Assembly (NCBI GenBank): GCA_004194705.1
Contig: SADC01000153.1
Span: 147,204-211,203, forward strand
From: Ditylenchus dipsaci
Lineage: Eukaryota > Nematoda > Chromadorea > Rhabditida > Anguinidae
Direction: 5' to 3'
DNA length: 64,000 nucleotides
A program made the position numbers and the translations under genes. Under the pieces are notes generated by a model. That model was not told the origin of the DNA and searched no databases. It saw only the letters and a list, made by a program, of their open reading frames with translations. Positions 1 through 11,820 of this stretch are shown here, piece after piece. Position 1 is the stretch's first letter; the number at the start of each line of letters is the position of its first letter.

Positions 1-1340
1 TGCCTTTTTCGAGCTTCTGAGGCAATTTCAGGTCGATATAGGGTGTTTGGAAACACTTTAAAAAAATTTCATTTAAGGGGGGGGGGTGTATACTCCGGTA
101 GCGCCAAAAAATCTAATAATTCAGATCGGAAGCGTTTATTGCGATTGCAGACAACTGCATTTAAGAAAAATTCGAAAATTAGAATAAAAGAAACAAAACT
201 GTGTTTCGATAGACTTTTTTCCAAAAGGCCATATATAAACAATCAAAGATACAAAAAATATTCTGTAAAATAATTTTTGTATTTAGTGAACTGAGCTACA
301 TGATAGCACAAAGTTATTGCTTAAACGCTAGATCCGAAATCAAACTTTAACTATTTAAAACGATGAAAATGCTTAAAGAAATTTGAAATTATTTCACAAG
401 TGTTTACACCTGAGTGATGGCTTTTTTAAAAAAGTTCTACACAAACTTGACATACCACCTGAAAGACGAGATGCAAGGCTACTAAACCATGTGTTTTGAA
501 AAATCTTGCAATGAAAACAGTTAGAAAAGTCGGCAAAAGCTTTTGAATCATTCGTTAAAAGCCCCTCTGAGGGAGACTGAAAAACAGAACTTTTTTAGAG
601 AAAATACGGCATTGAAAAACATCAAGAAAAACATCAACCTGCGCACCATTCTCGTCCAAAAAGACTGCGGCACCGAGGCCACCTTTGAAAACTTCAACTG
701 CTTTGCACACCTATCATTAAAAATAAATACAACCAAATAAATATCTAATAGGGGTTGTGAAAAAACCGATCAAATGAGTTGCGATAAAAAAAACTCGACT
801 AGAAAAAACTTCGAAAAATCGCTCAAATATCATTTTTTAGAAGTGAAATTGCTAATTAAAAAAGTAGAAATCTGTTGGTGGTATCCACCTGCAACAGAAA
901 GATTCTCAACAATTGAGAGATTTAAACATGTGGGGACTCCCACAAAGACTATTCGAATAATTGGAGATTCACAAAAAGTCCAGTCAAGAAAAGACGCTTA
1001 AATAACGCCTTTTTCAAACAAAGAAAAATTCACACCAAAACCGTTCAAAAAAAAGAAATTTCGAATAGCCTCGTTTTCGAACAAAGAAAAATTCGCAAGA
1101 AATGCGTTTAACGAAAAACTGTTTAAATAACGACTCTTTCGAACAAGGGGAGATTCACACAAAATTTATTCCAAAAGACTTCCTTTCAAGCCCGAATCAT
1201 CTAAAAGCACCCTTAGCACCTCGAATCCTGTTAAGCATTCCGTGACCAAATAAGAATCGAGTTAGTCTACTTAGGACTGTTTGCTACCCGAGGAATTCGA
1301 ACGATCAACTACGATGGTAAGTCTGTGAGCAATTAAACAC
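1..1340. other. Non-coding, repeat-bearing stretch
   Basis: I see no exon here. Between 1010 and 1170 a short motif, TTCGAACAAAGAAAAATTC with variants, recurs three times. Its rough complement appears near 1760-1880, so this may be the left arm of a degraded fold-back element centred on the tRNA-like modules at 1361-1752. The open frames at 43, 543 and 774 have no domain and biased, low-complexity composition. Confidence 0.4.
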
Positions 1341-1360
1341 TCAAAGTTATGGTTATAAAA

Positions 1361-1752
1361 GGTATTCACTCGGGTGGCTTCGAATCAGCGACCACTACAT
1401 CACCCCTTAAGATCGCTCAGAGTCTTATCCAGAATAGAAAAAAACTAAAAAGAACTGGTTTTGAGGGAGTTTTTTTGAAAAAGGTGAGGGTAAAATTTAT
1501 GCGAAAAATCGAGTCAGATCGGTTAAAATCGCTCAAAATCATGTGGTTTGGTGTAATTCGAGCTGCTTTACAATTATAGTAAAAAATTATAGGTGACTGG
1601 AATTCTTATCCGCTTAATCGATTTTTCGTGAACATTTAACTCTAATTGATAAATCAACCCGTTATTTTTGACTTTTTACTATTCTGAATAGGGTTTTGAG
1701 CAATGCTAATGGGTAATGTGGTTGCTGGTTCGAATCCACCTGGGTGTCTACC
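1361..1752. repeat. Inverted pair of tRNA-like modules
   Basis: The left arm (1361-1437, minus) and right arm (1680-1752, plus) are diverged copies of one sequence in opposite orientation. Each contains a T-arm/B-box core (GGTTCGAATCC on the plus copy, a variant on the minus copy) followed by a CCACCTGGGTG end, and a weaker A-box-like stretch upstream. The cloverleaf does not close, so these are tRNA-derived repeats, not tRNA genes. Related T-arm modules occur at 55801-55960 and 63829-63930. Confidence 0.55.
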
Positions 1753-2180
1753 TTCAAAATGTCGTCTTTTTTGAAAAAGACGTTGTTCAAAAGTCTTTTT
1801 TTCGAATGGCTTCTGCGTTAAAATACCCATGCTCGAAAACGACGTTTTTTGAACATCTTTTTGTAAAACAGATTTCATGTACATCTCCCATTGTTTGAGA
1901 ACGACGTTATCTAAATCTCCCATTCGCTGAACGGATCCTGTCTGAGTCACTCATATCTTTGAATCTTCCACTATGTGAGAATCTTCTTGTTGCAGACAGA
2001 TAACACCGATCTGCTGATCCGGAGTAAAATTCAAAAGATTTCCTGACCAAAGCTGGCAACTTAGAAATTTATACTACGGGAATGTTTGTTCAGCTAGATA
2101 CCGCGAAAGATGAACAGCTCTTTGCAAGCTCGAGTTGGAGTGAAACTACTGACCACCAGGATGGTTCACGCTTACTTTTT

Positions 2181-2872
2181 TTTTCCGGTCATTATGTGCT
2201 CAGCAACCACTTCTGCCGCCAGAAGATGTTTTATTCTAGCGGTGAATAACTTATGATTGCATACAATAAACTTACCATATATAATCCAGGAAATTACTTC
2301 AATTCGTCCGAGCAATACTATATGTATCAGAAAGCTTTGAGGCATGGTGATGAAAAAGCTGCTAAACGTGTGCTGAGAGCTCGCAATCCGAAACAAATGA
2401 AGTGGATTTGCAAACGTCTTGATAATAAAAGTAAAACAGTATGGGAGAAACACAGGGTTGAGGTAAATGTTCCAGCTTTAAGAAAAGCTTGAAGACAAGA
2501 ACAAAAGAAAGCATTTACAATAACTCAAATAAAACATCGTTATGTCGACAAACTTGAACACTTTCAGGTTATGAGAAGAGCTTTAGAGCTTAAATTCACA
2601 CAAAACAATGATCTAAGATTGTTGTTGAGTTACACGAAGGGAAATGCGCTCGCTGAAGCCAGTGTAGATCGATTGTAAGTGTCTTTCATAGATTCCTGAT
2701 CAAAATTCTCGCTAACTCATTGAAATTTCAGCTGGGCATTGGCGTTCACATCAGCTCTAAGAAAAAAGAAGATGTAAATTATTGGTGTGGTCTTAATACT
2801 CTCGGTCGCTTATTAATGGAGCTCAGGGAGACGCTGGATTTGGATTTACGAGAAAAATTGTTTTTGCTGTAA
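2181..2872 (+). CDS. NADAR domain protein (YbiA-like), possibly disabled
   Basis: The family comprises N-glycosidases; members have been linked to removal of riboflavin-pathway intermediates and of ADP-ribose from guanine. What shows it: the segment YFNSSEQYYMYQKAL, the helix KFTQNNDLRLLL, and the C-terminal block with a Gly-Ile-Gly turn and CGLNTLGRLLMELRE, in family order. Exons I infer: about 2181-2462, 2568-2674 and 2732-2872, with introns 2463-2567 (GTAAAT to TTTCAG) and 2675-2731 (GTAAGT to TTTCAG). Upstream residues resembling an SNHF motif lie in the same frame but are separated by a TAA at 2247-2249, so the start is uncertain; ATG 2253 is the next. Entering the last exon the expected Trp-Gly-Ile-Gly frame needs one more G in the run at 2733-2736. 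Either this is a pseudogene or the consensus has lost a base. Domain call is firm, gene integrity is not. Confidence 0.72.
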
Positions 2873-5119
2873 AACAAATCATTAAATTTTATCAATGCTT
2901 GAATTTTGCAGATAAAAATATAGACATTTTGCCGCTATTCCATTGTACACCTCCCCCACACCCAAAAAAGCTATTTCATTGAAAGGAATAACATTTTTGG
3001 CTGCTTTACCATGTTTTTCATCTCGGGCCGTGGCAAAAATAGACTCTATATGCATTTATTGATCAAGTGTACTTCTCGGAATTAGATCTAAGGTAAGTGA
3101 AGCTATCTCTCAAGCCCCGTGCGCCCCTTTGGTGACGCAGGGGCTTGAGAGTTACAATGGAATAGTACCGACATTTTCATGATACTGTAAAAACTATGGC
3201 ATGGCTATGCAAAAAAGGTTTTTCAAAAAATTCTTTAGGCTTCTTCAAGCAAAGGTATTTTTGATATTAGTTCGCAGTAGCAGAACCGCAGGCAAAGCAC
3301 ATGTTACATAAAAGATTTTTGATCCGGAATGCTTCGTAACACTTAAGAATTTATAAGATATATCACAAGATTCTGCTAGATTACTACTAAGCAACGGTTG
3401 ACTGTATCATTTTCACTTTTCAAGGAGACAAAACTGACGTTGATTTCTTGGCGACTGAGGATGAATAAGGCAAGCAACTTTAAATGAGAACAAAAGGTGA
3501 CTGATGACCAGAAGTAATCGAGATGTCTTCATCGACGCTGATTTCGAAAAAGACGACGAGCTTGTTTTTTCGCCTTGATAGTAATTGCTCTTCTTACTGA
3601 TGACCTAGCTTGATTTCGTACCTGAAGAAAAGAAAAAGAATAAAATATTACTTAAGGCGGGATCGAAAACAGGGTCAATATCTCTGAAAAAATTTCAAAA
3701 GGGCATTGAATATGAAGTATTATTCGAAAAACAGGAAAAACAAGATGCTTTGATCTTTTCAGAAAATAAATGACATTCTACAAAAAAAAAGCCTACTCAA
3801 AACGACAAAATGTTAACTCTTAGAAAGAAAATAACAGATGGCTCAACGGACTGACATCTATTTGATTTCGAATAAGTATTAACACACATTGAAATATCGA
3901 ACTTGACGAGGACGCCGGCCTGCGACGAATAGATTTTTTGTTGATCTAAGTCGTCTTTACACGTCTTTGGTTAGAATACGGGTTTTTTCATAAATTTTGA
4001 ATAAGATTAAAAACAGTTGAAATGTTCAAAAATTTGTCATGCAAATAATGGATGATGATGTGAAGAAATAAAAATTTACTGGTCTCAACGTATTTTTTCA
4101 CGATCAGAAAAGACGTTTATGGAAAAAAAAAATGGGTTTCTCTGGAGAAGATCGAACCTGCCACTTGTTTTTTGAAAATACAACTCTGACTATAAGACAA
4201 TAAAATTTAAGTAATAACGTTTGCATAGCCGTGTCCTGTGAAAATTTTAATTAATTTTCAAGATTTCGAAACTCATTGTTCTTGTTTTTTGTAAATTATT
4301 TTACTCGCTGTGTAATATTTTGATTTATGTCTTTTCAATAAAAAAATTATAAACTGGTTTAACGTGATCGGAAAAAGTTGAAAAAACTGTATTTTTTAAA
4401 AAAAGGTCATCAAAAAGAGGACAATATATAGCTAGTAAAGGGTTCTCTTCCGTCATTTTTACTAAGATTTGTCCTTTTTTGGGGACCCAAATATTTTTTA
4501 TTTACAAGTTTTTTATCAAAATCTTTTTTTTTCGCTCCAAAATAGCAATAAGAACTGAAAAGAATAACCATTCTTCTTTCAAAATCGTCAAAATATCCTT
4601 TTTCAGCAAAATGTCCTTTTTTAAAAATTTAGAGATAAAAACCCTTAGCTAGTATGTTTTTTTAGGATATTGTTTTGGAGCACTTTTTGCTATAATTTGT
4701 GTATGATTGAAAAATTGAAAAAAACGAGCTTTACAGTGATTACTGATGAATAAGAAATGAACATCAAAATATTTTTATCACTTGTTTCTAACAAAACAAT
4801 CTAAAAAAACTTAATTTCTAAAAATTTTTTATTTGTGTCAAATTCCTCACACCCTCACATCTCGCCTTAACTTCCATATATAGGGGTCGCTGCAATTCGG
4901 TTTGAACCATTTTTTGGTCGTTTTAGCTGCCTAAACATGTCAAGAACATGTTTTTAAAGCGTGGTAGACCATTTTTGAAAAAAATTGACCAAATTTTCAA
5001 TTTCTTTTCCTTGGACACTAGGCGTGATTTTCAATTCTTTGCATTCAATTCTTTGCCACTAGCCCAAATTTCAAATTTCTTTGCCTTGGACACTAGGCGG
5101 AGACAAATTCAAGTGGGCG
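2873..5119. other. Non-coding stretch with tRNA-like relic and GC hairpin
   Basis: No exon is supported. At 3104-3150 a GC-rich hairpin (CAAGCCCC paired with GGGGCTTG) interrupts a dispersed repeat that reappears at 24703-24790 and 50714-50900. At 4141-4200 the minus strand carries a B-box-like GGTTCGATC within a degenerate tRNA-like sequence. The rest is AT-rich with long A and T runs. Confidence 0.45.
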
Positions 5120-5127
5120 TCTTATAT

Positions 5128-5877
5128 GGCTGTAGGAACTTTCGTAACAAGACAATTTCGTAACAGCAAAAATTCGTAAGAAACTTTTTCGTAATAGCGA
5201 ATTTTCGTAACGAATTTTTTCGTAAGAGGAAATAATCGAATTTTTTTTTACTCCTATTCAATTTTTCTAATTCAGGATTTCATCTGATTCATTTGTTTTG
5301 GCCTTTCTGTCACAGTTTGACACTTAGAACAGTTAATTATATGACTATTAACTGTATGAGCACAAAAGTTGCTAAGCATAGATCATATGACTGTAAATTT
5401 TGATAATTAGTTGACGCCCGATTTTTCATCCGTTAGGAGACCAGCAGAAATACCCAAAAGCATGGTGAAAAACTCCGAGCTCGAATTTATATATTATATA
5501 CTACACATAGCTGTTTGCCATTAGTGGCATGTATGGTGCAGTAGGTAAGTTGACGGGTGAATTTTTTCACTACTGGTTTGATTCCACCCTCTGACTGTTT
5601 CATTTTTTTCTTGACTTTTTTCGGTCAAAACATCACAGAAATTATAAGAAACATCAAGGGATGATTAAAAAGCAAAAAAAGCCACTTAACATATCACTAA
5701 TGTTACTGAAAAGCGCGTTACGAAAGAGTTTGTTACGAAAACTCGCTGTTACGAAAAAGTTTCTTACGAATTTTCGCTGTTACGAAAAAGTTTCTTACGA
5801 AAATGTTTCTTACGAAAGTTCGCTTTTACGAAAATTCGCTCTTACGAAATTGTCTTGTTACGAAAGTTCCTACAGCC
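5128..5877. mobile_element. Fold-back hAT-type element with TTCGTAA arrays
   Basis: It is flanked by the perfect 8-base direct repeat TCTTATAT (5120-5127 and 5878-5885). The ends are inverted repeats beginning GGCTGTAGGAACTTTCG. Inside each end is an array of roughly 9 to 12 base units around TTCGTAACA (5135-5230; complement 5705-5870). The centre holds a tRNA-like sequence with A-box-like and B-box-like blocks (about 5533-5600, GGTTTGATTCC). No transposase is encoded. The 8-base duplication points to hAT machinery; the same architecture is seen at 55491-56602. Confidence 0.85.
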
Positions 5878-5885
5878 TCTTATAT

Positions 5886-8132
5886 TAAAAATGGTCGGCA
5901 GTTTAAAAAATCTTCCTTTGAAGCCCTTTGTCTTCATTCAGAGTTTTTGACTCCATCATAAAGTTTTTTATGTATTCTTTAAAAATCGCTTACAAAGAAG
6001 TACTAATTTTTCTGGGTGCAGGTGAATTCCCGCAGTAAAATAGTGAAATCCTGTAGTAATTAGTGAAATAGTGAAGTGAATGTATATTTTAACGTTTATT
6101 TGGGGCTTTGTTGTAATTTTTCACATATTATTAAACTTCCCAGGACGTTTTGAGAATCAAAATGATTTTCGAATGCTTTTTTCGATCGAATGCCTTTTTC
6201 AAATACTACCTTAATTATAACATTTCCCAATCATTCAATCGGGCTTAATAGTTTTTGAGAAATGTTAAATTCAGGACTACATATTAGCACAAAAAGTTTG
6301 TAAATTCAGACCAAAACCAACATAAATTTCCTACAGCATTTAACTAACTAACTTCGAAAAATCCCTATTTTATGCGGGAATTTGATGTTATCCAAATTTT
6401 GTTTGGTCATTTTGTCGATAACTTGGTATTGCACTGTTAAACAAACTTGTGCAAAATCGAAAATTAAATTAGCATCATCCATATCAGAATCAAGAAATTT
6501 CAACAAAAATGACCTAAAAATCAAAATATAGATTGAATAAAATAAAGGCTGATCTTTTCTTATTAAATTTCAATATTTATAGCCTTTCTTGAAAGGATTT
6601 AGAAATTTTCATATAGATGTTACTGATTTAACTTTTAGTTCTGCACAAGTTCGTTTGACATAGCAACACCTAGTTGTCGACAAAATATGGCTCAAAACCC
6701 ATATTTAAAAGACAAAAAACTTGGTTTTATCCTTTTTTGCCTAGTGCCTTTTTGTAAAGTACTCCAACAAGCCCCCCCTCCCATCTAAAAAAGAAACTTG
6801 TGTTTTTTTCGCACCATAATAATCTACCTTTGTAGTGATTAAAGCGATAATTTGAAACAAAACAGTACACCAGAAAATATTTTTTTAGGTTAATTCCCTG
6901 AGTTAACTAGGTCTAGAATAATTTATTAAATTTAGAAAATCATTGTTTTATTACTCAAAACACTACAATATTATGTTGAAAATAATTTAAAGTAAAGCTA
7001 AAAATTTGAAAAATACATCCATATTAAAATATATCTTACATAACCACTTTGCCGCATGACACTTTTTCGCAAGACATTGTCTGCGTCAAAGTGTCTGCGG
7101 CAAAGTGTGTAGAAACCAAAGATATACATTGATTAACATAAAGTGAATTAAATCAACCAGAACAAAAAGTAATACTGCACTCAAAAAACCTATCAGTAAA
7201 AAATCGATTTCTTCACCAAGAATAAGAACCACCATGTCTTTGTTGTCTGCTACCAGCCAGGAAAAAATCAATAACATCAAATTACCACTCTAAACGAACG
7301 GAGGTGGGGGGAAACCCTTTCCAGTTATAAAGCAATATTCATTTTATACGTTACATATGCTATTTCGAATCTTAAAAAGATTTTGAAGTAAGGCTTTGAA
7401 ATACAAAAACTTCAGGGTACCTGAAAATTACTAAAACTACACCCTTGTTTTTAAGGCTATGCTTAGGGTATTATAGACTAAAAAATGGTTTACTTCTAAA
7501 ATGGAAAAATGCATGAAGTGATAGGTGGTATTCGATGCGGGCAATACTTTTTTGTATCCATTTTTTATTTGTCTTCATTTTGCCTCAATGTTGTAACCTT
7601 TTCAATACCATGTAGCCTTGAGATACTAGTTTGCAACAAAGATCAACTTTTGCAAAATATTTAAAATTATGGATCAAAATATTTTTTTACTTAGTCTCAC
7701 TTTTAATTAGTTGTGTAATATTTTCGAAATAGTGGAAACTATGATCATAGAACTACACGATTATTTGATTCATCATTTTGCTCAAAAGTAAAAAGATCTA
7801 GAATGTCCATCTAAAGGCAAAAGAAAGATCTGACACAAAAAGAGTAAATTATGTACGAAAAATAAGAATTTTCTTTGCTACTTTTGTCAAATATATTTTA
7901 AAAAAGTTTCCAGTTGTTTTATATTGCTATTATAGCTAAAACATATGGATTGGAATAGAGACAAAACTTTCTTGCAACAACAAAACAGAAATGTAAAGTT
8001 ATAAACATGCGTCTTATTGCGTGGTTCAAATCTCGATCTGTTGTACTGATTTACAGTCACACTCCATAGAGATCGGGGAGTTCAGGGTACTTATATCGTC
8101 AGAGTGACTAATGATGCATAAAAACATGTGCA
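5886..8132. other. Non-coding stretch with a fold-back repeat
   Basis: A diverged inverted repeat spans 6413-6682, its arms starting TGTCGATAACTTGG and ending in a complementary GTTGTCGACA. At 7040-7110 short GCCGCA and GTGTCTGCGGC segments are mutually complementary. A B-box-like GGTTCAAATCT sits at 8022-8032. I see no conserved coding domain apart from the doubtful hydrophobic frame at 7086-7277. Confidence 0.4.
7086..7277 (-). CDS. Doubtful hydrophobic small protein
   Basis: Starting at an ATG at 7277 there is a 63-codon frame with two strongly hydrophobic segments separated by an acidic stretch (GEEIDFLLIG), suggesting two membrane passes. The last 12 or so codons run into a GTGTCTGCGGCAAAGTG-type repeat, so the true end may be an exon boundary upstream of that. 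I do not recognise a family. It could equally be chance hydrophobicity in AT-rich DNA. Confidence 0.22.
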   Translation of the reverse strand: MLLIFSWLVADNKDMVVLILGEEIDFLLIGFLSAVLLFVLVDLIHFMLINVYLWFLHTLPQTL

Positions 8133-8269
8133 TACCGTATTTCCTCTAATTAAAGCACCCCCTCTAATTAACGCACCCCTCCAATTAACGCACCCCTCTA
8201 ATTAACGCACCCCCTGGAGGGAGGTTGAAATATAAACGCACCAGTGATTTAATTAGAGGAAATACGGTA
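8133..8269. mobile_element. TACCGTATTT-family MITE with internal repeats
   Basis: It begins TACCGTATTTCCTCTAATTA and ends with its inverted copy (AATTAGAGGAAATACGGTA). The left half repeats CTCTAATTAACGCACCCC about four times. At 137 bases it is the smallest complete member of a family with about ten copies in this window. Confidence 0.85.
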
Positions 8270-8598
8270 CCAGAGTTTCTATATGTGGTAGGCCCTAGAA
8301 AGTATAAAACTGTTCAAAATCTATGATTTTAAGCTTTATTTGACTCAAAAAGGCTGAAGTTTAGTGAAAATTACCATAAAATCAACATTTACCCCTGAGG
8401 GGTGGCAGAATTTTTTTGACACAATTTTGATTTTTTATCAGAAAGTATTTATGAATGTGTCCTTCACCGTTTTGAGCAGAAAAAAGAGCTAGGAGGGTGA
8501 TTTTGGGTCACTGTTTAAAAAATCAGAGTATGGGATAGTGGGGGTTATAAAAAAGCATCACAGAAAGAATTACAGAAAACGCCTTTAAAATATTTTTA

Positions 8599-9022
8599 CA
8601 GTCAAACCTCGATAATCCGCCACCCCAAAAAGTTCGTTCCCGCCTAGGGTCCGACACTTTTTTACCCCGATTTCTGAATATTTTTGCTAGTTCTGTTTTG
8701 ACAGTCTGGTCGCAAATATCGTGAGGATTCCGATTTTGCCGATTGTATTTCAGAATTATAAAAAATTTTCCTCTAAAAAAGCAAAACCTCGATAAACCGC
8801 CACCCTTTTTAAAAAATAGGGTGGCCTTTTTTCGAGATTTTACTTTTTTAAAGGTAAATTTTTAATTCTCAAAAACAATCGGCAAAATCGGAATCCTCAC
8901 GATATTTGCGACGAGACTGTCAAAACAGAACTAGCAAAAATATTCAGAAATCGGGGTAAAAAAAGTGTCGGACCCTAGGCGGGAACGAACTTTTTGGGGT
9001 GGCGATTATCGAGGTTTGACTG
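8599..9022. mobile_element. Near-perfect palindromic pogo/mariner-type MITE
   Basis: The element runs from CAGTCAAACCTCGATAATCC to its complement and is flanked by TA on both sides (8597-8598, 9023-9024). The two arms are complementary almost to the centre at about 8811, forming a 424-base palindrome. CAGTC ends with a TA target site are typical of Tc1/mariner and pogo groups. Fragments of the same family with the shared GTTCGTTCCCGCCTAGG block lie at 37530-37600, 42301-42553 and 49201-49495. Confidence 0.88.
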
Positions 9023-9168
9023 TACTGAGAGAAGACTTCAGTTGAAAACAGTTTGAAATGTAAAACCAGTAGTAGATTTTGATATGTATATTTTTCTTTG
9101 GCCACTCGGGTCTTTTAAAGTTCTGGCAAAATGACCTTTTCCAATGCTTCCTTCCCAGCCGCAACTTA

Positions 9169-9552
9169 CTATCCAATAAATTGTGTGAGTGATTGAAAGA
9201 GCATACTGAATAAAATATAGGTAGCCATTCTCTGTGATTAATTACAAAAAATATACCTTTTCACTTTCTGCAAAAACTTGAGCAGACATTTACAAAAGTT
9301 TACTGGACACTCATCTATCTCTAATCGAAGCCGAATTTGAAAGTGAAAGTAAAGATTTTCTGTCATTAGTAGCTTGAAAAGATTGTCAAAAAATATTTCA
9401 CTTGGATTCACTTTGATAGGTGTGTCACAAAACATGTGTAAGGAAGAGCCCTGAATCAGACTTTTCGGGAAAGTTGAAACAAGCTGATTGAATCCTTCTG
9501 TAACCATATTCTGTTCGAAACAGTCGGTATATTTAGTTTCTAAAACTAGTGA
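9169..9552 (-). CDS. Unrecognised gene, exon cut by a MITE
   Basis: The main exon (9257-9552) encodes about 98 residues with even composition, including FNQLVSTFPKSL and RLRLEIDECPVNFCK. A GTATAT donor and TTATTCAG acceptor (intron 9206-9256) lead to a short last exon (9169-9205) ending in TAG. Upstream, beyond the palindromic element at 9555-9883, coding-like sequence resumes on the same strand at 9884-9940 (about 20 codons ending MMKCS), so the element appears to sit inside an exon. The pattern of a variable C-terminal domain next to F-box genes suggests an F-box-associated protein, but no F-box is visible and I do not assign a family. Confidence 0.45.
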
Positions 9553-9554
9553 TA

Positions 9555-9883
9555 CAGTCAACCCTCGATATAAAATCTTCCGATATAACGTACCCTTCGT
9601 TATGACGTACCCCTAGGGTCGATCTTTTCAACGATAAACTCCGTCAATCAGCCCTTGATACAACATATCCTACGCAGGGTTGGCAAAATGTTATTTTTTG
9701 GTCACATTTAGGGTCACAAAAAATTTCGCATAAGTTTGATGAATCCTCCTATAATGAATCCTCCTACGCCGGGTAATATTAATAATCGCTAGAAACAGGT
9801 GCCTGGAGTTTAGCCGGTGCGGAGATTTACATCACTGCCCTAGGGCCGGTCTCCAGGGGGTACTTCATAACGAAATTTGACTG
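9555..9883. mobile_element. CAGTCAACC-ended mariner-type MITE
   Basis: The left end reads CAGTCAACCCTCGATATAA and the right end the diverged complement TTCATAACGAAATTTGACTG. TA flanks the left side; the right side reads TG, one base away. Internal segments repeat CGTACCC. It lies between two coding-like segments of the gene at 9169-9552. Confidence 0.7.
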
Positions 9884-9889
9884 TGAACA

Positions 9890-10544
9890 TTTCATCATAA
9901 TCTTTGGCCTGGATCCTTGAAAGATTTCACAAGAAAAGGTATTAATAATGTTGACCTAGTGCTGCACATCATAATATTTTTAATAAAGTTCAAGAAATAA
10001 AAATAAATAGAATTCGACCAAAAAATGTCCGATTTGAAAAAGTCCACCGAAAAATATAATATACCCTAAAAATTACAGCGCTATTTGCATTTGCGCGATT
10101 TCACATTAAAACCCTATTTACACTGGCGCAATTTAGTTTTGGCGCAATTGGCATTTTCAAATTGCGCATTCTTTCGCTCCCTGGAATATAGGCAGTTTTT
10201 TTTAGTAAGCAAAGTTGCTGAAAAGGGCATTCTCACCGCCGATGAGAGTATTTCAACAGGCGGGTACCAGGTAATTCAAAAAAAAAATCAGGTAATTCTG
10301 CTGTTCCCCACACCTTCTTGTTTTATTCTTTAAAAATGACCTAAAATCACTCCCTGAACTCATTTTTTCTGCCTAACAACATAAAAAAGATTTCTTAACA
10401 GTTTCTGACAAAAAAATGAAATTTGTCTAAAAAAAATGGCTCCTAACCTCTCAGGGACAAAAAAACAAGTTGAATACAACTTTATACAGAAAAATACAAC
10501 TTATAATAATATAATACATCTTATAAAGTTTACGAAAGCTATTT
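9890..10544. other. Non-coding stretch with MITE relics
   Basis: Short GCGCAATT blocks at 10095-10165 resemble the hairpin element at 40536-40645. At 10225-10285 there is a single copy of the GGCGGGTACCAGG-type terminal repeat that forms the inner ends at 46373-46691. The frame at 10085 is made of these relics. Confidence 0.4.
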
Positions 10545-10698
10545 AGACATACCAAGGTTATTTGGACAGTTCGCGGCCAAAGACCAGCACGCTCCACATT
10601 GCAATAGATTGGGGTATACATTTATGTATCGCTATCCCTTGCAATGTGGAGTGTGCTTTTATTTGGCCGCGAAGCGGGCAAATACCCTTGGTATGTCT
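10545..10698. mobile_element. 154-base palindromic MITE
   Basis: The arms start AGACATACCAAGG and end in its complement. Inside them GCGGCCAAA/TTTGGCCGC and CTCCACATTGCAA/TTGCAATGTGGAG are also paired, so almost the whole element can form one hairpin. No coding potential. Confidence 0.75.
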
Positions 10699-11102
10699 TT
10701 ACAACTCTTAAACCATATAGCAACTCTTGTAGACCCTAGAAAGTGAAAACCTGCTGAAATATATCACTTTTGCCTTCATTTGCCTTGAAAAACGCTAAAA
10801 TCTAGTCAAAAATACCTAAAACGGTCAAAATACCTAAAAAGACCAAGTTTTTTTCGACAAATTTCAAATTTTACAAACGAACAAAGGCATTTCTTTAGAA
10901 GAAACAACAGGAGAGACCAAGGCAAAAATGGGGAGACCTAAAGGCGAATAGAGCCAGTTCACCCTTTAACAGAAGCCCACCCCTATTTTCGACTAAGGTT
11001 TAGGGTTAGGGCTATTTTCGATTGACAATTTAAAGATTTTCACGGTATTGAAACATAGAAGCCCATGGGCTTCAATTAGATATTATTAAATATTATTTTA
11101 AA

Positions 11103-11567
11103 TTAAAAAATACTGAAATATTTGTGTTTATCACTACCTAAAAGACAGTATTTGGCGTTTGCCCATATATTCCTCCAGCCATAAAGTAGTGAATGTAGAG
11201 GAATATTCAAGCTATTTTTTCTAAGAGAAAATAAAACACGCTTGAAATCAATTTTTTTGTTGACAACCATTTTTAGAAACGGGTTGTTGAATGGTGTATC
11301 CAAATCTGTTGCTTCGACAATGAATTGGTATCCATATTGGTATTTAAAGTTATCAAAATACTTGGGAAGTTGCTCATTTCCTTCGAACTGTATTAGACAA
11401 CAGTAAATTTTAGAATCAATATGAAGAGATAACTTTACTGCTGGAATCACAAAGCTTCTGTGCTTGAATAGGTGAACGAATCTCCTGGATACTAATTTAA
11501 TAGTTTCGCAGGACTCGTTATCCAAAAAAGAAAAAATGTCTGTGAGAATATCTGTGCAGAAAAACAT
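11103..11567 (-). CDS. F-box protein, single exon
   Basis: F-box proteins recruit substrates to SCF ubiquitin ligases through Skp1. The frame runs from an ATG at 11567 to a stop, 154 residues. Residues about 4-45 match the F-box pattern: DILTDIFSFLD, a conserved Leu-Val-Ser-Arg-Arg (KLVSRRFVHLF), then a hydrophobic strand. The rest is variable, as is usual for nematode F-box families, and contains YGWRNIWANAKYC near the end. The protein is shorter than typical family members (about 300 residues), so C-terminal exons may be missing or lost. No intron is required. Confidence 0.68.
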   Translation of the reverse strand: MFFCTDILTDIFSFLDNESCETIKLVSRRFVHLFKHRSFVIPAVKLSLHIDSKIYCCLIQFEGNEQLPKYFDNFKYQYGYQFIVEATDLDTPFNNPFLKMVVNKKIDFKRVLFSLRKNSLNIPLHSLLYGWRNIWANAKYCLLGSDKHKYFSIF

Positions 11568-11820
11568 AATTAAACTTGTAATTCAAGAAATAACTGGAAT
11601 CAAAAAAAATGAAGAAACACAAATGTTTATCAGAATGACAACACGAATACTTTCGTTGCAAGAAATAAAATGCAAATAAAGGTTAGTTTAGAGGCACACC
11701 GTTTCAAAACTTGAATTTTAGTACATTAGGAAGAATTGGCGCCAAACGAAAAGTTGTCAAAAATGGTTAAATATGGGGCTCTTTTTGTTTCATGCCTCTG
11801 GCCCGGTTATTTTCTTGTTT

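Noticed and set aside
8599..9022. Considered a structured non-coding RNA because of the long palindrome
   Set aside because: TA flanks, CAGTC ends and several diverged copies make a mariner/pogo MITE the simpler reading.
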